DNA of 23,600 nt from Butyriboletus loyo (GCA_038093515.1 JBBPSI010000325.1:1-23600); one strand, 5' to 3'. Positions 8,646 through 18,130 are shown, counted from the stretch's first letter. A program made the numbers and translations. Notes: generated by a model from the letters alone, not told the origin.

Positions 8646-9216
8646 CTGCGCCAATTCTGCGCTCTACTTAGCGAGTCTCAAATCGCCCGTTTTGCGCCTG
8701 TTTGTGGTCCAGTTGATGGCTGGTGGGTGGGGTTGCATGTGAGCTCTGCCAATGGCGTCGCGCCATCGTCAGAGTCGGTGAGTTTTGCTGACAGTGTGAT
8801 TGAGCGGCGAGGTAGTGTGCCGATCGGCGTTGGTGACGAAGGGCAGCGGCATATTTTTAGCACTGGAAGGACGTAGCTTGGATGCGGAAATCTCCGGTGT
8901 AGCGACCATCTCCTGTTCTGGTCCTATTTACTCTCCAAACCCCCACCCCCCATCCATCTCAGAATTTATGATACTGCTTGACTGGAATCGCTATCAACTC
9001 TCTTTCTCTCGCAAAAATCATCCCATTCGACTTTCTTTTTCGTGGAACGATCTCCAGGTACGACTTTCTTCGTGTGTCCTCATCGTACTCCAACGCGCTT
9101 ACGTACCATGAGTGAGATCGCTCTTTTGAATTGCGTATTGTTCCTGTTGAACACTCATACTTATTGCTCATATATCTTGATAGCCTATCGTGTTCTATTG
9201 CGCAGCGCGTCACCAA
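8646..9216 (-). other. Conserved exon-like blocks upstream of the unknown gene, copy A
   Basis: Two minus-strand blocks keep the same reading frame in units A and B. One (about 8780-8910 in A, 14965-15105 in B) contains PLPFVTNAD and TSPLNHTV. The other (about 8959-9105 in A, 15150-15300 in B) contains RKSNGM, FAR and a C-terminal QYHKF before a stop. They lie just upstream, on the same strand, of the exons at 8064-8645 and could be its 5' exons. I could not connect them with convincing splice sites. The function is unknown. Confidence 0.35.
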
Positions 9217-9297
9217 GCACAGGTCTTATTGTTCTCTGTTTACCTCTTACACGTGACTAATAGTTCTTGTCATCTCGCGGTCGGGTGGACATCCTCA

Positions 9298-9445
9298 GTC
9301 GCTGTCATCCATCGGCTGAGGTATGCATCCACCCCTTTTCTCTTGTCATTTGATGTTCACAAACTACCTTAGCCCTTCTGTCCTAGGTAGCTTGTGAATC
9401 GTAGTCGCTGTCATCCATCGGCTGAGCCCTTCTGTCCTAGGTTCC
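9298..9445 (+). repeat. Short local direct duplications
   Basis: GTCGCTGTCATCCATCGGC occurs near 9298 and again near 9404. AGCCCTTCTGTCCTAGGT occurs near 9371 and again near 9425. The two pairs are interleaved, which suggests duplication of a segment of roughly 50-100 bp followed by small deletions. No gene is visible here. Confidence 0.7.
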
Positions 9446-9812
9446 TACAGTTCCGACCTAGCATTACTACTTGCAGAGGATAATCGGCATTGGAACCGTA
9501 CGGACGTGGGACGTCGAGTCGGGTGTGTATGGACACGATCGTCTGTTCCCTACTACATTTTTGGGTGGCATGTTGAAATTGGTTTCCATTGCCACTCATA
9601 AAGAATCTAATGATTCATTTTCGCCTTTGTCGTCTAGGCTTGAACAACCGATACTTGAACTGGTGGTTACACCTGACGGACACACCGGACCATCTCCCTG
9701 TTTGACGTCCGTCCACCCTTGCTTGCGAATACAGCGTATTCGGCCACATCATTCTTTCTGGGAGGGTGGAGTAGAGGTATGGCAGATCGGTCAGTGGGAT
9801 CGGGTTTTCTGA
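9440..9812 (+). pseudogene. WD40-repeat fragment, copy A
   Basis: The frame starting near 9471 contains TVRTWDVESGV, the end of a typical WD40 blade (xVRxWDxxSG). A second piece, LVVTPDGHTGPS, resembles the start of the next blade. The counterpart in unit C at 21900-22160 has TVRTWDVDSGV. The two pieces are separated by sequence that is not WD40-like and could be an intron or decay. In this copy the frame before TVRTW is shifted relative to unit C. This WD40 sequence differs from the WD40 gene that starts each unit, so a second WD40 gene was once present. From 9813 to 9954 the sequence is shared with unit C, but I see no gene in it. Confidence 0.45.
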
Positions 9813-9954
9813 TACATCCGAACTTCTGATCCGTCCTGTTTTCGATTGGGACCACGATCAGATAACCGTGCGATCGACGAGATGAATCCCACAAGAACGC
9901 CGATCGTTGATCAATGTTATCGTCGATGTCATTGTGAGGTAGGTTCCAATCAAT

Positions 9955-10373
9955 GTGGCGGGGTTGATAGCTTGTCCGCACGGAGCAGCACTTTGCGGGA
10001 GAAATAGTCGTCGTCTAGAACCCGGGAAGGGTAAAGGTTATTTTTGTCAAGCAGATCTGATTGGTTGTGGGCAGAGTGACGACTTCATTTCATCTCGTAA
10101 GAAACATCGACGGTGCAAGGCATCTAGATATCATTTCGATAGCTCACCACTTGGAGTATATAACTAGAGATGTGGAGGGTACACCGACAAACACCTAAAA
10201 GAATAAAGCGAAAACCAAAAATGAAACGAGGTCGTTATGAAGACATGGCCAAAGGAGAGATAAAAATAAATGGACGAACGATGGGTGCCACATCACAACC
10301 CGGACAGAACGATCTCCTCTCACCCGCCCTTGCTCACCACTTCCACAGCCACCTGTCGCGATCAGCGAACTGA
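9955..10373 (+). other. Two adjacent small open frames conserved between units A and C
   Basis: A 70-codon frame (9955-10167) is followed two bases later by a 67-codon frame (10170-10373). The same pair, with the same spacing, is present in unit C (22383-22631 and 22634-22837). The first has a Cys/basic stretch (KGYFCQADLI, HRRCK) and ends GVYN. The second is basic (KRIKRKPKMKRG). In the 140 bases around KGYFCQ I count about seven amino-acid-changing and five silent differences between A and C, so constraint on the protein is weak at best. A TATA-like GTATATAACTAG lies at the end of the first frame. I recognise no family. Confidence 0.3.
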
Positions 10374-10399
10374 AATGAACACATGCCAACAGTCTACGA

Positions 10400-11012
10400 A
10401 TGAGACATGTCCAACGCAAAATTGAACGTCGGTGAACCATCCGATATCGATATCCTTATCCCCGTTCGCGGTCGACGACGCACAGCTGACACACCCCCTT
10501 TCCATGGTTTTTCTATCAACAGCGGTGCGATCCGCTACATGCCCGCAGCCGAAGGGCATTAAGGGGGAGATATCGGAGTGAGAACACGCCCCACCACCAA
10601 ATCAAGACATATGAGGTCGGAGGCAATGCAACTTACCTGAGCTCTCCCAAGGACTTGTAGGAACTTGTACAATCGCAAACGGGATCAGAATAAGGGTCAA
10701 AAGGTAGCATAGACTGTCGCGGACTTGACGAACATCACGACGACGGTCATACACTCCGTCACAAGAGCTGGTCGGAGCAGCTCGACCATGGTGTGTATGT
10801 CGAGCGACAACCAGATGGCGATGAGAAGTATTACGACGATGTTGATAGCGAGGGAGACACAAAAAGGGCCCGCTAATCAGACGACTGGCCTTGATGTAGG
10901 GCGATGATAAATTTGAACGGCCGTGAAAACAGTTTCTGCCGCTTACAGGACGTAGAACGTGTGTTATGGTACGAGCAAGGCGAGGTGGATCGGTGATTGC
11001 AGCCAGGAGCAC
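10400..11012 (-). pseudogene. Membrane-protein-like remnant, copy A
   Basis: On the minus strand this block reads, in frames that change along the way, DPPRLARTITHVLRPVSGR, a hydrophobic stretch near 10815-10870 and LLTLILIPFAIVQVP. It ends at a clean donor (CTCAG before GTAAGT, near 10633). A further block (GWFTDVQFCVGHV) lies near 10410-10460. The same blocks exist at 16900-17501 and 22860-23488, each with breaks between the hydrophobic parts. The shape fits a multi-pass membrane protein gene with introns. The family is not certain. Confidence 0.4.
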
Positions 11013-11117
11013 TCCTATCTATCTAGTTCCGTGTTAGCGTCGATCGTCAGATGGAAGCATACTCGTCACACGTCGCATTAATTAGTGTCCGCTAGCTTGA
11101 ACCAGCCTTTGACATCG

Positions 11118-11139
11118 GTATAAAAGCCGCGGTACCGCG
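11118..11139 (+). promoter_or_regulatory. Possible TATA element and palindrome upstream of WD40 copy B
   Basis: GGTATAAAAG at 11117-11126 is followed by the perfect 12-bp palindrome CGCGGTACCGCG at 11128-11139, about 550 bp before the WD40 start. The TATA part recurs at the very end of the window (ATCGGTATAAAA). The palindrome cannot be checked there because the window ends. Confidence 0.3.
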
Positions 11140-11479
11140 AGAGTTGTTGAAATCGGCTGTCAATCTCGGTTATCCATCGGAGTATCGAGATACGGCAGTT
11201 TAAAATTGCCTGGGAAGGAAAAGTATGAAAATGCGACGTGCGGTTGATTCGGGTTCGGGTGGTACAATCATTCGTCTCCCACGCTATTGTAAATATGCTT
11301 CTGGAGTGAGACCGCTCGTTTGATGGGGATTGTAAGGCCGTCGTGAAACGAGTGCTGGAGTCAAGATATGATAAACACTCACAGATCTCAGGGTAGAACG
11401 ACCCTTGGCAATGAGGCAAAATATCTTGTTGACCGCTTGTCTGGTCTTCGCAACGAGGTGACTTGGGTTGGATGCGAAA

Positions 11480-11720
11480 GATAAGCGCCAAAGACACGAG
11501 GCAGTCGCGACCCATATAGAGAATAAGGAAATGTGTTTGTGGAGCAGCTTTGCGCGCCCACAAGTGAACCGAAACCATCTTTCTTGCACTCTTTGAACTC
11601 CACGACAGTGTACCATCGCAGAGGATGTCGTCGACAACGACTGGTATGTAGCAGCTCCAAACAGTGATAGCGTTGAATGCCAATAATCCACCCAGACCCA
11701 ACAATAGTACTTGGCACGGG
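11480..11720 (-). pseudogene. DUF6534-like membrane protein fragment, antisense to the start of WD40 copy B
   Basis: The minus strand reads VLLLGLGGLLAFNAITVW, then VVDDILCDGTL. After frame changes it reads KECKKDGFGS and AKLLHKHISLFSIWVATASC. The order hydrophobic helix, hydrophilic loop with GF(x)ST, then LL.K.I...S..VAT.S resembles the C-terminal part of Agaricomycete DUF6534 membrane proteins. The counterpart at 17890-18130 has the same order. Neither copy has one continuous frame, and the 5' end would run into WD40 coding sequence, so this is a fragment. An alternative is that part of the frame is just antisense shadow. Confidence 0.3.
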
Positions 11721-13339
11721 TCACAATGGTCCAGTGTGGGCTGTCGCATTCCTGTCTGATGGAAATCATCTTTTGGGTGGGAGTAGCTATGGCATTCAAC
11801 GATTGCGACTTGAAGACAATCAAGAGGTCGGAAACCAAATGGGAATGTACATGGGCGCCATTAGTGTGTCAAGAGATCACAATTGGATAGTGTGCGGTGC
11901 TCGGCAGGGCGCAAGTGTATGGGATGCAGGGCTGCATGCAAAGGCCATCGAGGTGGAGGGCGGAAATCCGGCGTATGCGGTCGATGTCTCACCAGATTCG
12001 ACCACATTTGCCACTGGGACTGGTAAGACAGCGAGCATTTGGAGCATGAGGACGGGGGAGAGACTCGTCGGCCCACTCCAACATGACGATGAAGTCAATG
12101 GAATCAAATTTTCCCCAAATGACAAGCGCATCGCCACTTGCTGCTTGCAAGGCTCAATCCACATTTTCAACAGTCGCAATGGTGATGAACTCATCACAAT
12201 CAAGGCAGAATTAACCTCAATTTATGTAGCCACTCCACTTGCATGGTCCAGTGATGCCCGACAAATTTTTGTGGCAACCAACGGCCACAGAATCAAGTCT
12301 TTTGCTGTGTCCACAGGGTCCCAGGTTGCTGAGTCGCCGGCTTTAGACAGTGTTCAGTCTGTCGCTCTGGCAGTGAATGGCAAATTCATTGCCGCATATG
12401 GAAAGTCTTCCATCTTCTTCCTGGACACGTCGACTCTCTCCCAGATTGGCTCGACAGCACATTGATATGGTCGATCGCCCTCTCATTATCTGGCAACTGG
12501 ACGAGAGGACGGGAAAGTCGCTGTGCGTGACCTCGCTCATATACTCCCAGAGTCATATGGTCCTTTCGATGTAAGATTCGCCATATTAGCCTATCAAACC
12601 ATCTCATCACACATAATATTAGATAACAACCAGTGATCTCGAGGTATCCACTTGTTCTGTTCCCGTTCGACGCGAGTTCTCACGATATCATAGCACGAGG
12701 CCCCACGGAACACGCCGGCTGCTGAATTCAACTTTGACGAGGTTCGTGGCCACCTCATTTTGTCTCTTGCTTTTGTATTGACGCTACTGCAGCCACCATC
12801 CCCGACCGACGCTGCCGATCCCTGGGAGCTACCGCCACTCGACTCCCCTGCCGAGGCATGTCCCGAGGAAAACTTTGATACTGCCCAGTCATCGCTGGGT
12901 CGTTCGATATTTCAAAAGCTGCTATCACGAAAAAGTAAGAAAGACGCCACTTCACACAATCCTGGTCGACGTTTCGGAAAGTCACGCCAACCCGCTGCCA
13001 GTCATGGATCTCCGTCCCACTCACCACCGAGAGTGGATGCCACAACTGAGGGCCCTTCGTGGATGGCTGCGGGTCAACGTAAGCGAGTAAGTATTCTTTC
13101 TTGCCTAGACGATCGGATGTGCACTATCTAACATTTCATCTTAGCGAACGACCACAGGATATGCTAGAAACCGACAGGTTCGTTACTATTTCTCGGATTT
13201 GTGTACAGGAACTCATCAGATACTACAGCCTAAACCTCCTGCCAAGGCCACTACTGTTCCCAAACATCCAAACGAAGATGGCTCTCGTAGCGGAGAGCCT
13301 GAACGTGCTGCGGATTTAATGGTAGCAAACCTAGTATGA
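11677..13339 (+). pseudogene. WD40 repeat gene, copy B, with internal frameshifts and a stop
   Basis: The propeller starts at ATG 11677 (MPIIHPDPTIVLGTG) and aligns blade for blade with copy C. In the seventh blade region (about 12448-12500) two small deletions totalling 21 bases put a short stretch out of frame and create TGA at 12463-12465. After it the original frame returns (LATGREDGKVAV) up to a donor at 12571. Later exons are open: 12623-12643, 12694-13086 (HEAPRNTPAAEFNFDEV to AGQRKR) and 13145-13339 (RTTTGYARNRQV to the stop). Introns have GTAAGA, GTATCC and GTAAGT donors and AG acceptors. The product would be a 262-residue truncated propeller missing the last blade and the tail. Exon 3 has an insertion of about ten codons relative to copy C (ENFDTAQSSLG). 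Confidence 0.85.
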
Positions 13340-14149
13340 CTCTTCCTGGCCATGTAGGCTTCGTCACCACAGCTCACGTCCTATTAGACGCAACCACTGG
13401 CAGTGAACGATCCATCTGACCTCTTGGCTCCAGGGGTCCATGTAATGGTACGCATTGCTTTTCTCTCAGTTACATTGTTATACTTACGGTGGATCAGCAT
13501 GAGCAAGGATCGAGGTACTCCACCCTTGCAATCACCCTTCCTGCGTGGCTGTTGTGCAATCGTTCAGGTACACACGACGACTTACCTTGATCCACATCAT
13601 TCGATGTAATACCTGTACATACTACGGTCGATCGTGCAGTTCTTTGATTTCATGTCACCTCGCACCATCTGTATGAACCCTGATAAACCTGTCCTTGATC
13701 GAGCTTCAAGTGCCAGGATAGTCACCGAATGGTCATAAACGATATCCATCCACACACGGAGGCTTGGATTGTAGGACAGTATCTAATGGATGATTCATAG
13801 AAACAATAGACAAGGAAACGAGCAAGCGAGAGAAGTCGATAAGGATATAAAAAGGGATGACAAGCAACGGGAGGGAAAATAAGATCATGAAACGAGTGAC
13901 CGGTGAGAGTCATTGTGGCAAGGGTCGACACCTTACGAGTGCGGTATTGGTCCACGAGAATCAAGACAGAGAGAGTGGGGGCGAGGAGGAGCAAACTGCG
14001 TACGGAACGTCAAGCTAAGGGAAGAGCACAGGCGAATGGGGAAACGCGAGCGTGCCGTTCTGAAGGACCCATGGCCATCTCCGAAAATCTCCGATCTCAT
14101 CGGCCTAGTGATGGACAGGCCTGGCCTGAAAGCCAGAGCTTGGGCTTGA
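13340..14149. other. Region downstream of WD40 copy B
   Basis: The sequence is homologous to the regions after copies A and C. A plus-strand frame at 13403-13609 contains ISMSKDRGTPP and ends at TAA; its equivalents are open in A and C. On the minus strand a donor-like AAG/GTAAGTC (reverse complement near 13580) is also conserved. From 13610 to 14149 I find no supported gene. The block near 14030-14150 matches 7896-8040. Confidence 0.35.
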
Positions 14150-14816
14150 TCAAATTCCAGGCCAGGGCTTATTTACGGAATCGTCAACCTCATCGGTGTC
14201 CTCGATGATGATCACTGTAATTAACTAGTTAATATAACCTTGACGTCGTAATATTTTACTTGCCTGAGGCGGTACGACCGCTGCGATTTGTGCGTCCATT
14301 GCCAGTCGAGTTGTATTCGTCGTCATCGACCAAAGTAACTGTCAAACATGGTTAGTAATACATCGTGGTATATGCGAAGGACTTACCTGAGAATGCGCGT
14401 GTTGATTTCGACATGCCTGTACTCCCTGCATACGTTGTACTTTGTGAGTAATACATCCACCCATGAGCTCGAAGCAATAATAGGTTAGCCTTTTGTCACT
14501 GACCTGAGATCCCCCGACTTGATTTCTCCGTGTGTGCGCTGTCGTTGTTGGTATCAACTATGGTTCTATGGTGCCGGATGTCTCGCGTGATGCTATTACA
14601 ACTAAGATTAGTCGTAGTCAACTATGTGTGAGTAGGAAACATGGAAAACGTACCATCTTGGTCCTCTGTGGCCGCAACAAGAGCATGTCTCACAAGTCAT
14701 GGTCATTTTGCTGTAAAACGAAGTCAAATAAGCGAAAGGAACACATGTATAGGTCGGAATGTGACACTTGCCTTGTAGTTCAACCATTTTTGGGGGCTGG
14801 CACGTTCATCATCTGC
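14150..14816 (-). CDS. Unknown multi-exon gene, copy B (spliced frame intact)
   Basis: Six minus-strand exons join into one open frame of 109 codons plus stop: 14772-14816, 14694-14710 (17 nt), 14504-14601, 14387-14416 (30 nt), 14264-14338 and 14150-14214. Exon sizes sum to 330 bases, and the phases fit at every junction. Introns have GT-AG ends (GTGAGA, GTCAGT, GTAAGT) except two with GC donors (GCAAGT after the first and fifth exons); branch-like CTAAC is visible. Readable parts are DDERASPQKWLNYK, EKSSRGIS, MSKSTRAFS, DDDEYNSTGNG, and an acidic end VIIIEDTDEVDD followed by NKPWPGI. No start ATG is evident in the first exon, so upstream exons are likely (14960-15310). I recognise no family. 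The hydrophilic, Ser-rich, acidic tail suggests a soluble protein. The gene could still be a decaying copy. Confidence 0.5.
14220..14233. other. 14-bp palindrome in the last intron of the unknown gene
   Basis: ATTAACTAGTTAAT is a perfect palindrome and lies within the last intron (14215-14263), just before the acceptor. The same palindrome is at 8070-8083 in unit A. Confidence 0.5.
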
Positions 14817-14959
14817 CTGCGTCAATTCCTTGTCACTCTGCTCCACTTAGCGGGTCTCAAATCGCCCGTTTTGTGCCTGTTTGTGGCCCAGCTGATGGTT
14901 GGTAGGTGGGGTTGGCGAATGTGCGGTGACTTGTGAGCTCTGGTATCGCGCTATTGTCA

Positions 14960-15310
14960 GAGTCGGTGAGTTTTTCTGACAGTGTGGTTGAGCGGCGAGG
15001 TCATGTACTGATCGGCGTTGGTGACGAAGGGCAGCAGCATATTTTTGGCACTGGCGCGCGCTTGGATTGCGGAAATCTCCGGAGCAGCGATTGATTTGAC
15101 CATCTCCTGCTCTGGTCCCAAAACCCCCACGCCCCTCCCATCTCAGAATTTATGATACTGATTAACTGGAACCACCGTGAACCTTATTCCTCTCGCAAAA
15201 CTCATACCATTTGACTTTCTTGTTTGTGGAACGATCCTTTGGTATCTCCAGGTACGCCATTTCTTCGTGTGCCCATCGTGCTCAAATGCGCTTTCTTCCA
15301 AACACTGGTT
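14960..15310 (-). other. Conserved exon-like blocks upstream of the unknown gene, copy B
   Basis: Same-strand, same-frame counterparts of the blocks at 8780-9105. The proximal block contains EISAIQARASAKNM and LPFVTNAD. The distal block contains RKSNGMSFAR and ends NQYHKF before a stop. The retained reading frame in A and B, despite many base differences, argues that these were coding. Connection to the exons at 14150-14816 is a guess. Confidence 0.35.
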
Positions 15311-15387
15311 TGTTTGTATGTTGGTTAAATCCGTCCTTTTCGATACACGGAAAAGTTGGTCCGCGACATTCTAGCGTACTCATCTAG

Positions 15388-15582
15388 TCCCCGGGATCAA
15401 CAAACGAGTCTTTTTCCATTGCGAGCGTCCAGGCCATACCCAATGCACCCCTGTCCTTCCAAACCATCTCCTGGCTCGAATTCCGCACCTCTCTTCTCTT
15501 CGATGACACCGGGTCCCGACTTACCACCTCTTTGGACCACCTCACCGGCTTCTGCGACACAGCCATCCCCGCGAAAGACTAG
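15388..15582 (+). other. Exon-like open frame found only in unit B
   Basis: After the acceptor-like CTCATCTAG at 15379-15387 a plus-strand frame of 64 codons runs to TAG at 15580-15582. It reads naturally: SIASVQAIPNAPLSF, TISWLEFRTSLLFDD, TSLDHLTGFCD. Two other forward frames here are also open but Pro/Ser-rich, as expected for shifted readings. The sequence has no counterpart in A or C. From 15583 to 15760 there is a second Lys/Arg-rich plus-strand frame (SSERKKRHRVV). I recognise no family. It may be a piece of a gene brought in by insertion. Confidence 0.3.
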
Positions 15583-15764
15583 GTAGCACTCGATTTCCTC
15601 TTCCGAGCGTAAAAAACGGCACAGGGTTGTCAGCGAGGCTGGCCAGGGGCATGAACAACACAAAGCCCCCACGACCATGCTCAAGTCCCGCGCGGAACAA
15701 GTATCCAAGGCGGGCCTACCCCTGGATCGAACGAGCGGGCGTATAGTTTTGGATTGACCGTATC

Positions 15765-16408
15765 GTGCGGACAGTTATCTGTTACATTGTTATTACAGCG
15801 ATCCCAATACTCTCAGGTATCACAGTTTGTTCTCAGTACTACCCTTTTGGTTCTCGCTGTCTCATGATGTACAGAGCGACTAAACAGTGGCACTCCAACC
15901 GGTACATGCAACAATTCGTGAGAGACGGTATCCTTTATTTCATCGCGTACGTCTCGCTTCCCTCCCTCTCTCTCGTTTCCGTTCGCCACCATCACTTTCT
16001 CCCACCCGTCTTGTTTCCGACCGTTTGCGGGAAACCGTCCACTCAAATGTTTCCCCTCAACTTCGAGGATCATATTTTTCAACATCGCATCCGTGCTCGA
16101 ACAGGTGTCTACACCAAACAACAATTTGGCGTTCTCCCTGACCACATTTTATTACATATCTGTGTGCCCCATTATGCCTCGGTTCATCATCAGCGTGCGA
16201 GAGCTGTATGATGGTGACTTTCGTGGCCGTTGGCAGGGCACTCACTGGGAGCGGATTCGATGCGTTGTCGCAACCTCAAAACGCCGCCGTGTCTGCGATT
16301 GCATTTGCAGGTGTCGCCCCGAGGCAGGATCGGATTGTGGAAGGGGACGCGAATGAATCGGAGATAATTTGACTGGAAACATTGGGAGATGATACACGTC
16401 ATGTTTGA
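15765..16408 (+). pseudogene. DUF6533-like multi-pass membrane protein remnant, copy B
   Basis: A plus-strand exon ending near 15946 before GTACGT contains MYRATKQWHSNRYMQQ and VRDGILYFIA, which matches the segment before the last helices in Agaricomycete DUF6533 proteins. A second block from about 16069 has a hydrophobic stretch, then CPIMPRFIISVRELYDGD and RGRWQG. After a frame change near 16238 comes ALSQPQNAAVSAIAF and an acidic tail. The tail is cut by TGA at 16370-16372, where unit C has CGA; the old stop is at 16406-16408. N-terminal helices are missing. The family is recalled from memory of its conserved segments. Confidence 0.5.
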
Positions 16409-16455
16409 ATGACGATCCTTGGGCAGCGACGAGAGACGAAAAGTAGCGATGGGGC

Positions 16456-16872
16456 TTATGAGGTATTGACGAACGCTGGCAATCGAGGATGTGGTCCTTT
16501 GAATGGTGACTCGAATGTTTGTGTTACCGATGAATATGCCCCATCATCTGAGTTCCGTGTAGCATCTATGTCCCGCTGCATTTCTCGAGGGAGCTTTCCT
16601 CTGTACATGCGCCTTGATCTTTTCTGCAAACATCTTCCGGACATGGCGGGGCTGTCGCAGAACCAAGCACGCTGTTCGCCTCCGCTGGTTACAACAGCGA
16701 ATACGATAATCCGAGCAGTAATCCCTCTGTCCGGCGCTGTAACGCTACGAAAAGTGAGATTCAAAGAGTCGAGCAATTCACAGCGATACCGCGCCCAATG
16801 ACGGCGGACGTATGAAACACTGATCTGAGGAGACATGTTGGTCGTACAAATTGTAGTTCTCATGAGCGTCAC
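16456..16872 (-). other. Unassigned block shared by units B and C
   Basis: The minus strand has a 138-codon frame here (contains PDRGITARIIVFAVVTSG and SPAMSGRCLQK). The region matches 20960-21255 in unit C. In C the same frame is interrupted by a stop and by small deletions, so coding conservation is weak. Unit A lacks the block. I cannot assign a function or decide the strand. Confidence 0.25.
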
Positions 16873-16879
16873 GGACGAT

Positions 16880-17501
16880 CAGGAAGAAGGTGCCGGGTCT
16901 GTCCAACGCAAGATTGAACGTCGGTGAACCATCCGATATCGATATCCTTGTCCCCGTTCGCGGTCGACGAGGTGACCGACGACACACTGCTGACAAACCC
17001 CTCAACAGCGGCGCGATCCGCTACATGCCCGCAGCCGATGGGCAATAAGGGCGAGATATCGGAGTGAGAACACGCCCCATCACCAAATCAACCTACCTGA
17101 GCTCCCCCAAGGACTTGTGGGAACTTGTACAATCGCAAACGGGATTAGAAGAGTCAAAAGGTGGCATAGACTGTCGCGGACTGAACGAGAATCGCGACGA
17201 TGGTCGTACGTACACTCTGTCAAATGAGCTAGTCGCAGCAGCTCGACCATGGTGTGTCTGTAGAGCGACAACCAGATGACGATGAGGAGTATTACGACGA
17301 TGATGATAGCGAGGGAGACACCAAAAGGGCCCACTGATCGGACGACCGGCCTTGATGTAGGGCAATGATAATAGCGAGGGCATTCAGAATCAAAGCGAGT
17401 GAATCTGAACGACCGTGGAAGCTGTTTCTACCGCTTGCAGGACGTAGAATGTGTGTTATGTTGCGAGCAAGACGAGGTGGATCTGTGGTTGCAGGGAGCA
17501 C
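16880..17501 (-). pseudogene. Membrane-protein-like remnant, copy B
   Basis: Same block as 10400-11012. On the minus strand it starts TTDPPRLARNITHILRPAS, then has a hydrophobic piece LALILNALAIIIALHQGR. After a frame change comes a strong transmembrane stretch (SLAIIIVVILLIVIWL) followed by YRHTMVELLR. A further frame gives LIPFAIVQVPTSPWGSS, ending at CTCAG before GTAGGT near 17096. Two helices in adjoining frames imply one lost or gained base between them. The 5' neighbour on this strand is the DUF6534-like fragment at 17890-18130. Confidence 0.45.
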
Positions 17502-17889
17502 TCATGTCTAGCCAGGTCGTCAGCGTCGGTCGTCATGAAGGATGAAAGCATACTGGGTCACACGTTGCACCAATGTCTGCCAGCTCAGACCAACCTTTTG
17601 AGTCATCAGAAGGGCATATGTAGCTTACATGCGGGTGCCTATAGTACAGTTTACCCACATCATTGGCGTCAACAGGGCTTGTATATGAGCGTAATCGTCC
17701 GAGTTCCGGAAAGAGATGTACGTACGTGTAACGTCCACCTGTCCGAGCAGCGAACGCGAAAACGTGGAGGCTGTGCAATCAAATGTGAGTGTGACGCGAT
17801 TCGGGATCGGGTGGTACGGAATGAGAGCGCTCCCTGTTCGGGAGGGTGATGGAATGTACGCATTTTTAGGAGCGGGTGGGAGTAAGAAT

Positions 17890-18130
17890 AAGCGCCAAAG
17901 ACACGAGGCAGTTGCGACCCATATTGAGAATGAGGAAACGTGTTTATGGAGCAACTTTGCGCACCACGAGTTGAACCGAAACCATCTTTCTTGCACTCTT
18001 CGAACTCCACGGACAGCGTACCATCGCAGAGGATGTCATCAACAAAGACCAGTGTGTAGCAACTCTGAACAGTGATAGTGTTGCATGCTAACAATCCAGC
18101 AAGACCCAACAGTAGTACTTGACACCGGTC
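17890..18130 (-). pseudogene. DUF6534-like fragment, antisense to the start of WD40 copy C
   Basis: The minus strand reads VLLLGLAGLLACNTITVQ, VDDILCDGTLSVEFEECK and KDGFGST in one frame, then AKLLHKHVSSFSIWVATASC in another. This copy keeps the first frame longer than the one at 11480-11720. The pattern resembles the end of DUF6534 membrane proteins. It overlaps the first codons of the WD40 gene on the other strand. The open plus-strand frame at 17716-18075 in the same place is not kept in unit A and is not called. Confidence 0.3.

Larger units (their letters stand above)
5517..11676. repeat. Tandem unit A, 5' truncated
   Basis: From the GGTTCGTGGCC sequence at 5517 onward this stretch is homologous, block by block, to 12740-18084 and to 19146 onward. 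Shared blocks include the WD40 C-terminal exons (5517-6075), the GATCAGCATGAGCAAGGATC block near 6214, the minus-strand exon cluster (8064-9110, also in B), the WD40-like fragment and small frames (9440-10373, also in C) and the membrane-like minus block (10400-11012). The junction at 5517 lies within WD40 exon 3. A holds extra sequence at about 6690-7750 that is shorter or absent in the other units. Confidence 0.85.
11677..18084. repeat. Tandem unit B
   Basis: The unit starts with the WD40 gene ATG at 11677 and ends just before the homologous ATG at 18085, giving a period of 6408 bp. It contains WD40 copy B, the best-kept copy of the unknown minus-strand gene, a DUF6533-like remnant that is fullest here, and the membrane-like minus block. 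It lacks the WD40-like fragment and small-frame block that A and C share (9440-10373, 21900-22837). It alone contains the exon-like sequence at 15388-15582. Confidence 0.85.

Noticed and set aside
11078..11749. 223-codon minus-strand frame
   Set aside because: Long, but it overlaps WD40 coding sequence antisense, and the equivalent in unit B is broken in other places. Only short parts of it resemble a membrane protein, reported as a fragment.
14654..14706. Cys-rich start exon (MTMTCETCSCCG) for the unknown gene
   Set aside because: It gives an in-phase alternative model in unit B, but in unit A the donor it needs is lost. The 17-nt exon model has donors at the same place in both units.
17716..18075. 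119-codon plus-strand frame just before WD40 copy C
   Set aside because: The corresponding sequence before copy B does not keep this frame, so it is probably leader sequence.
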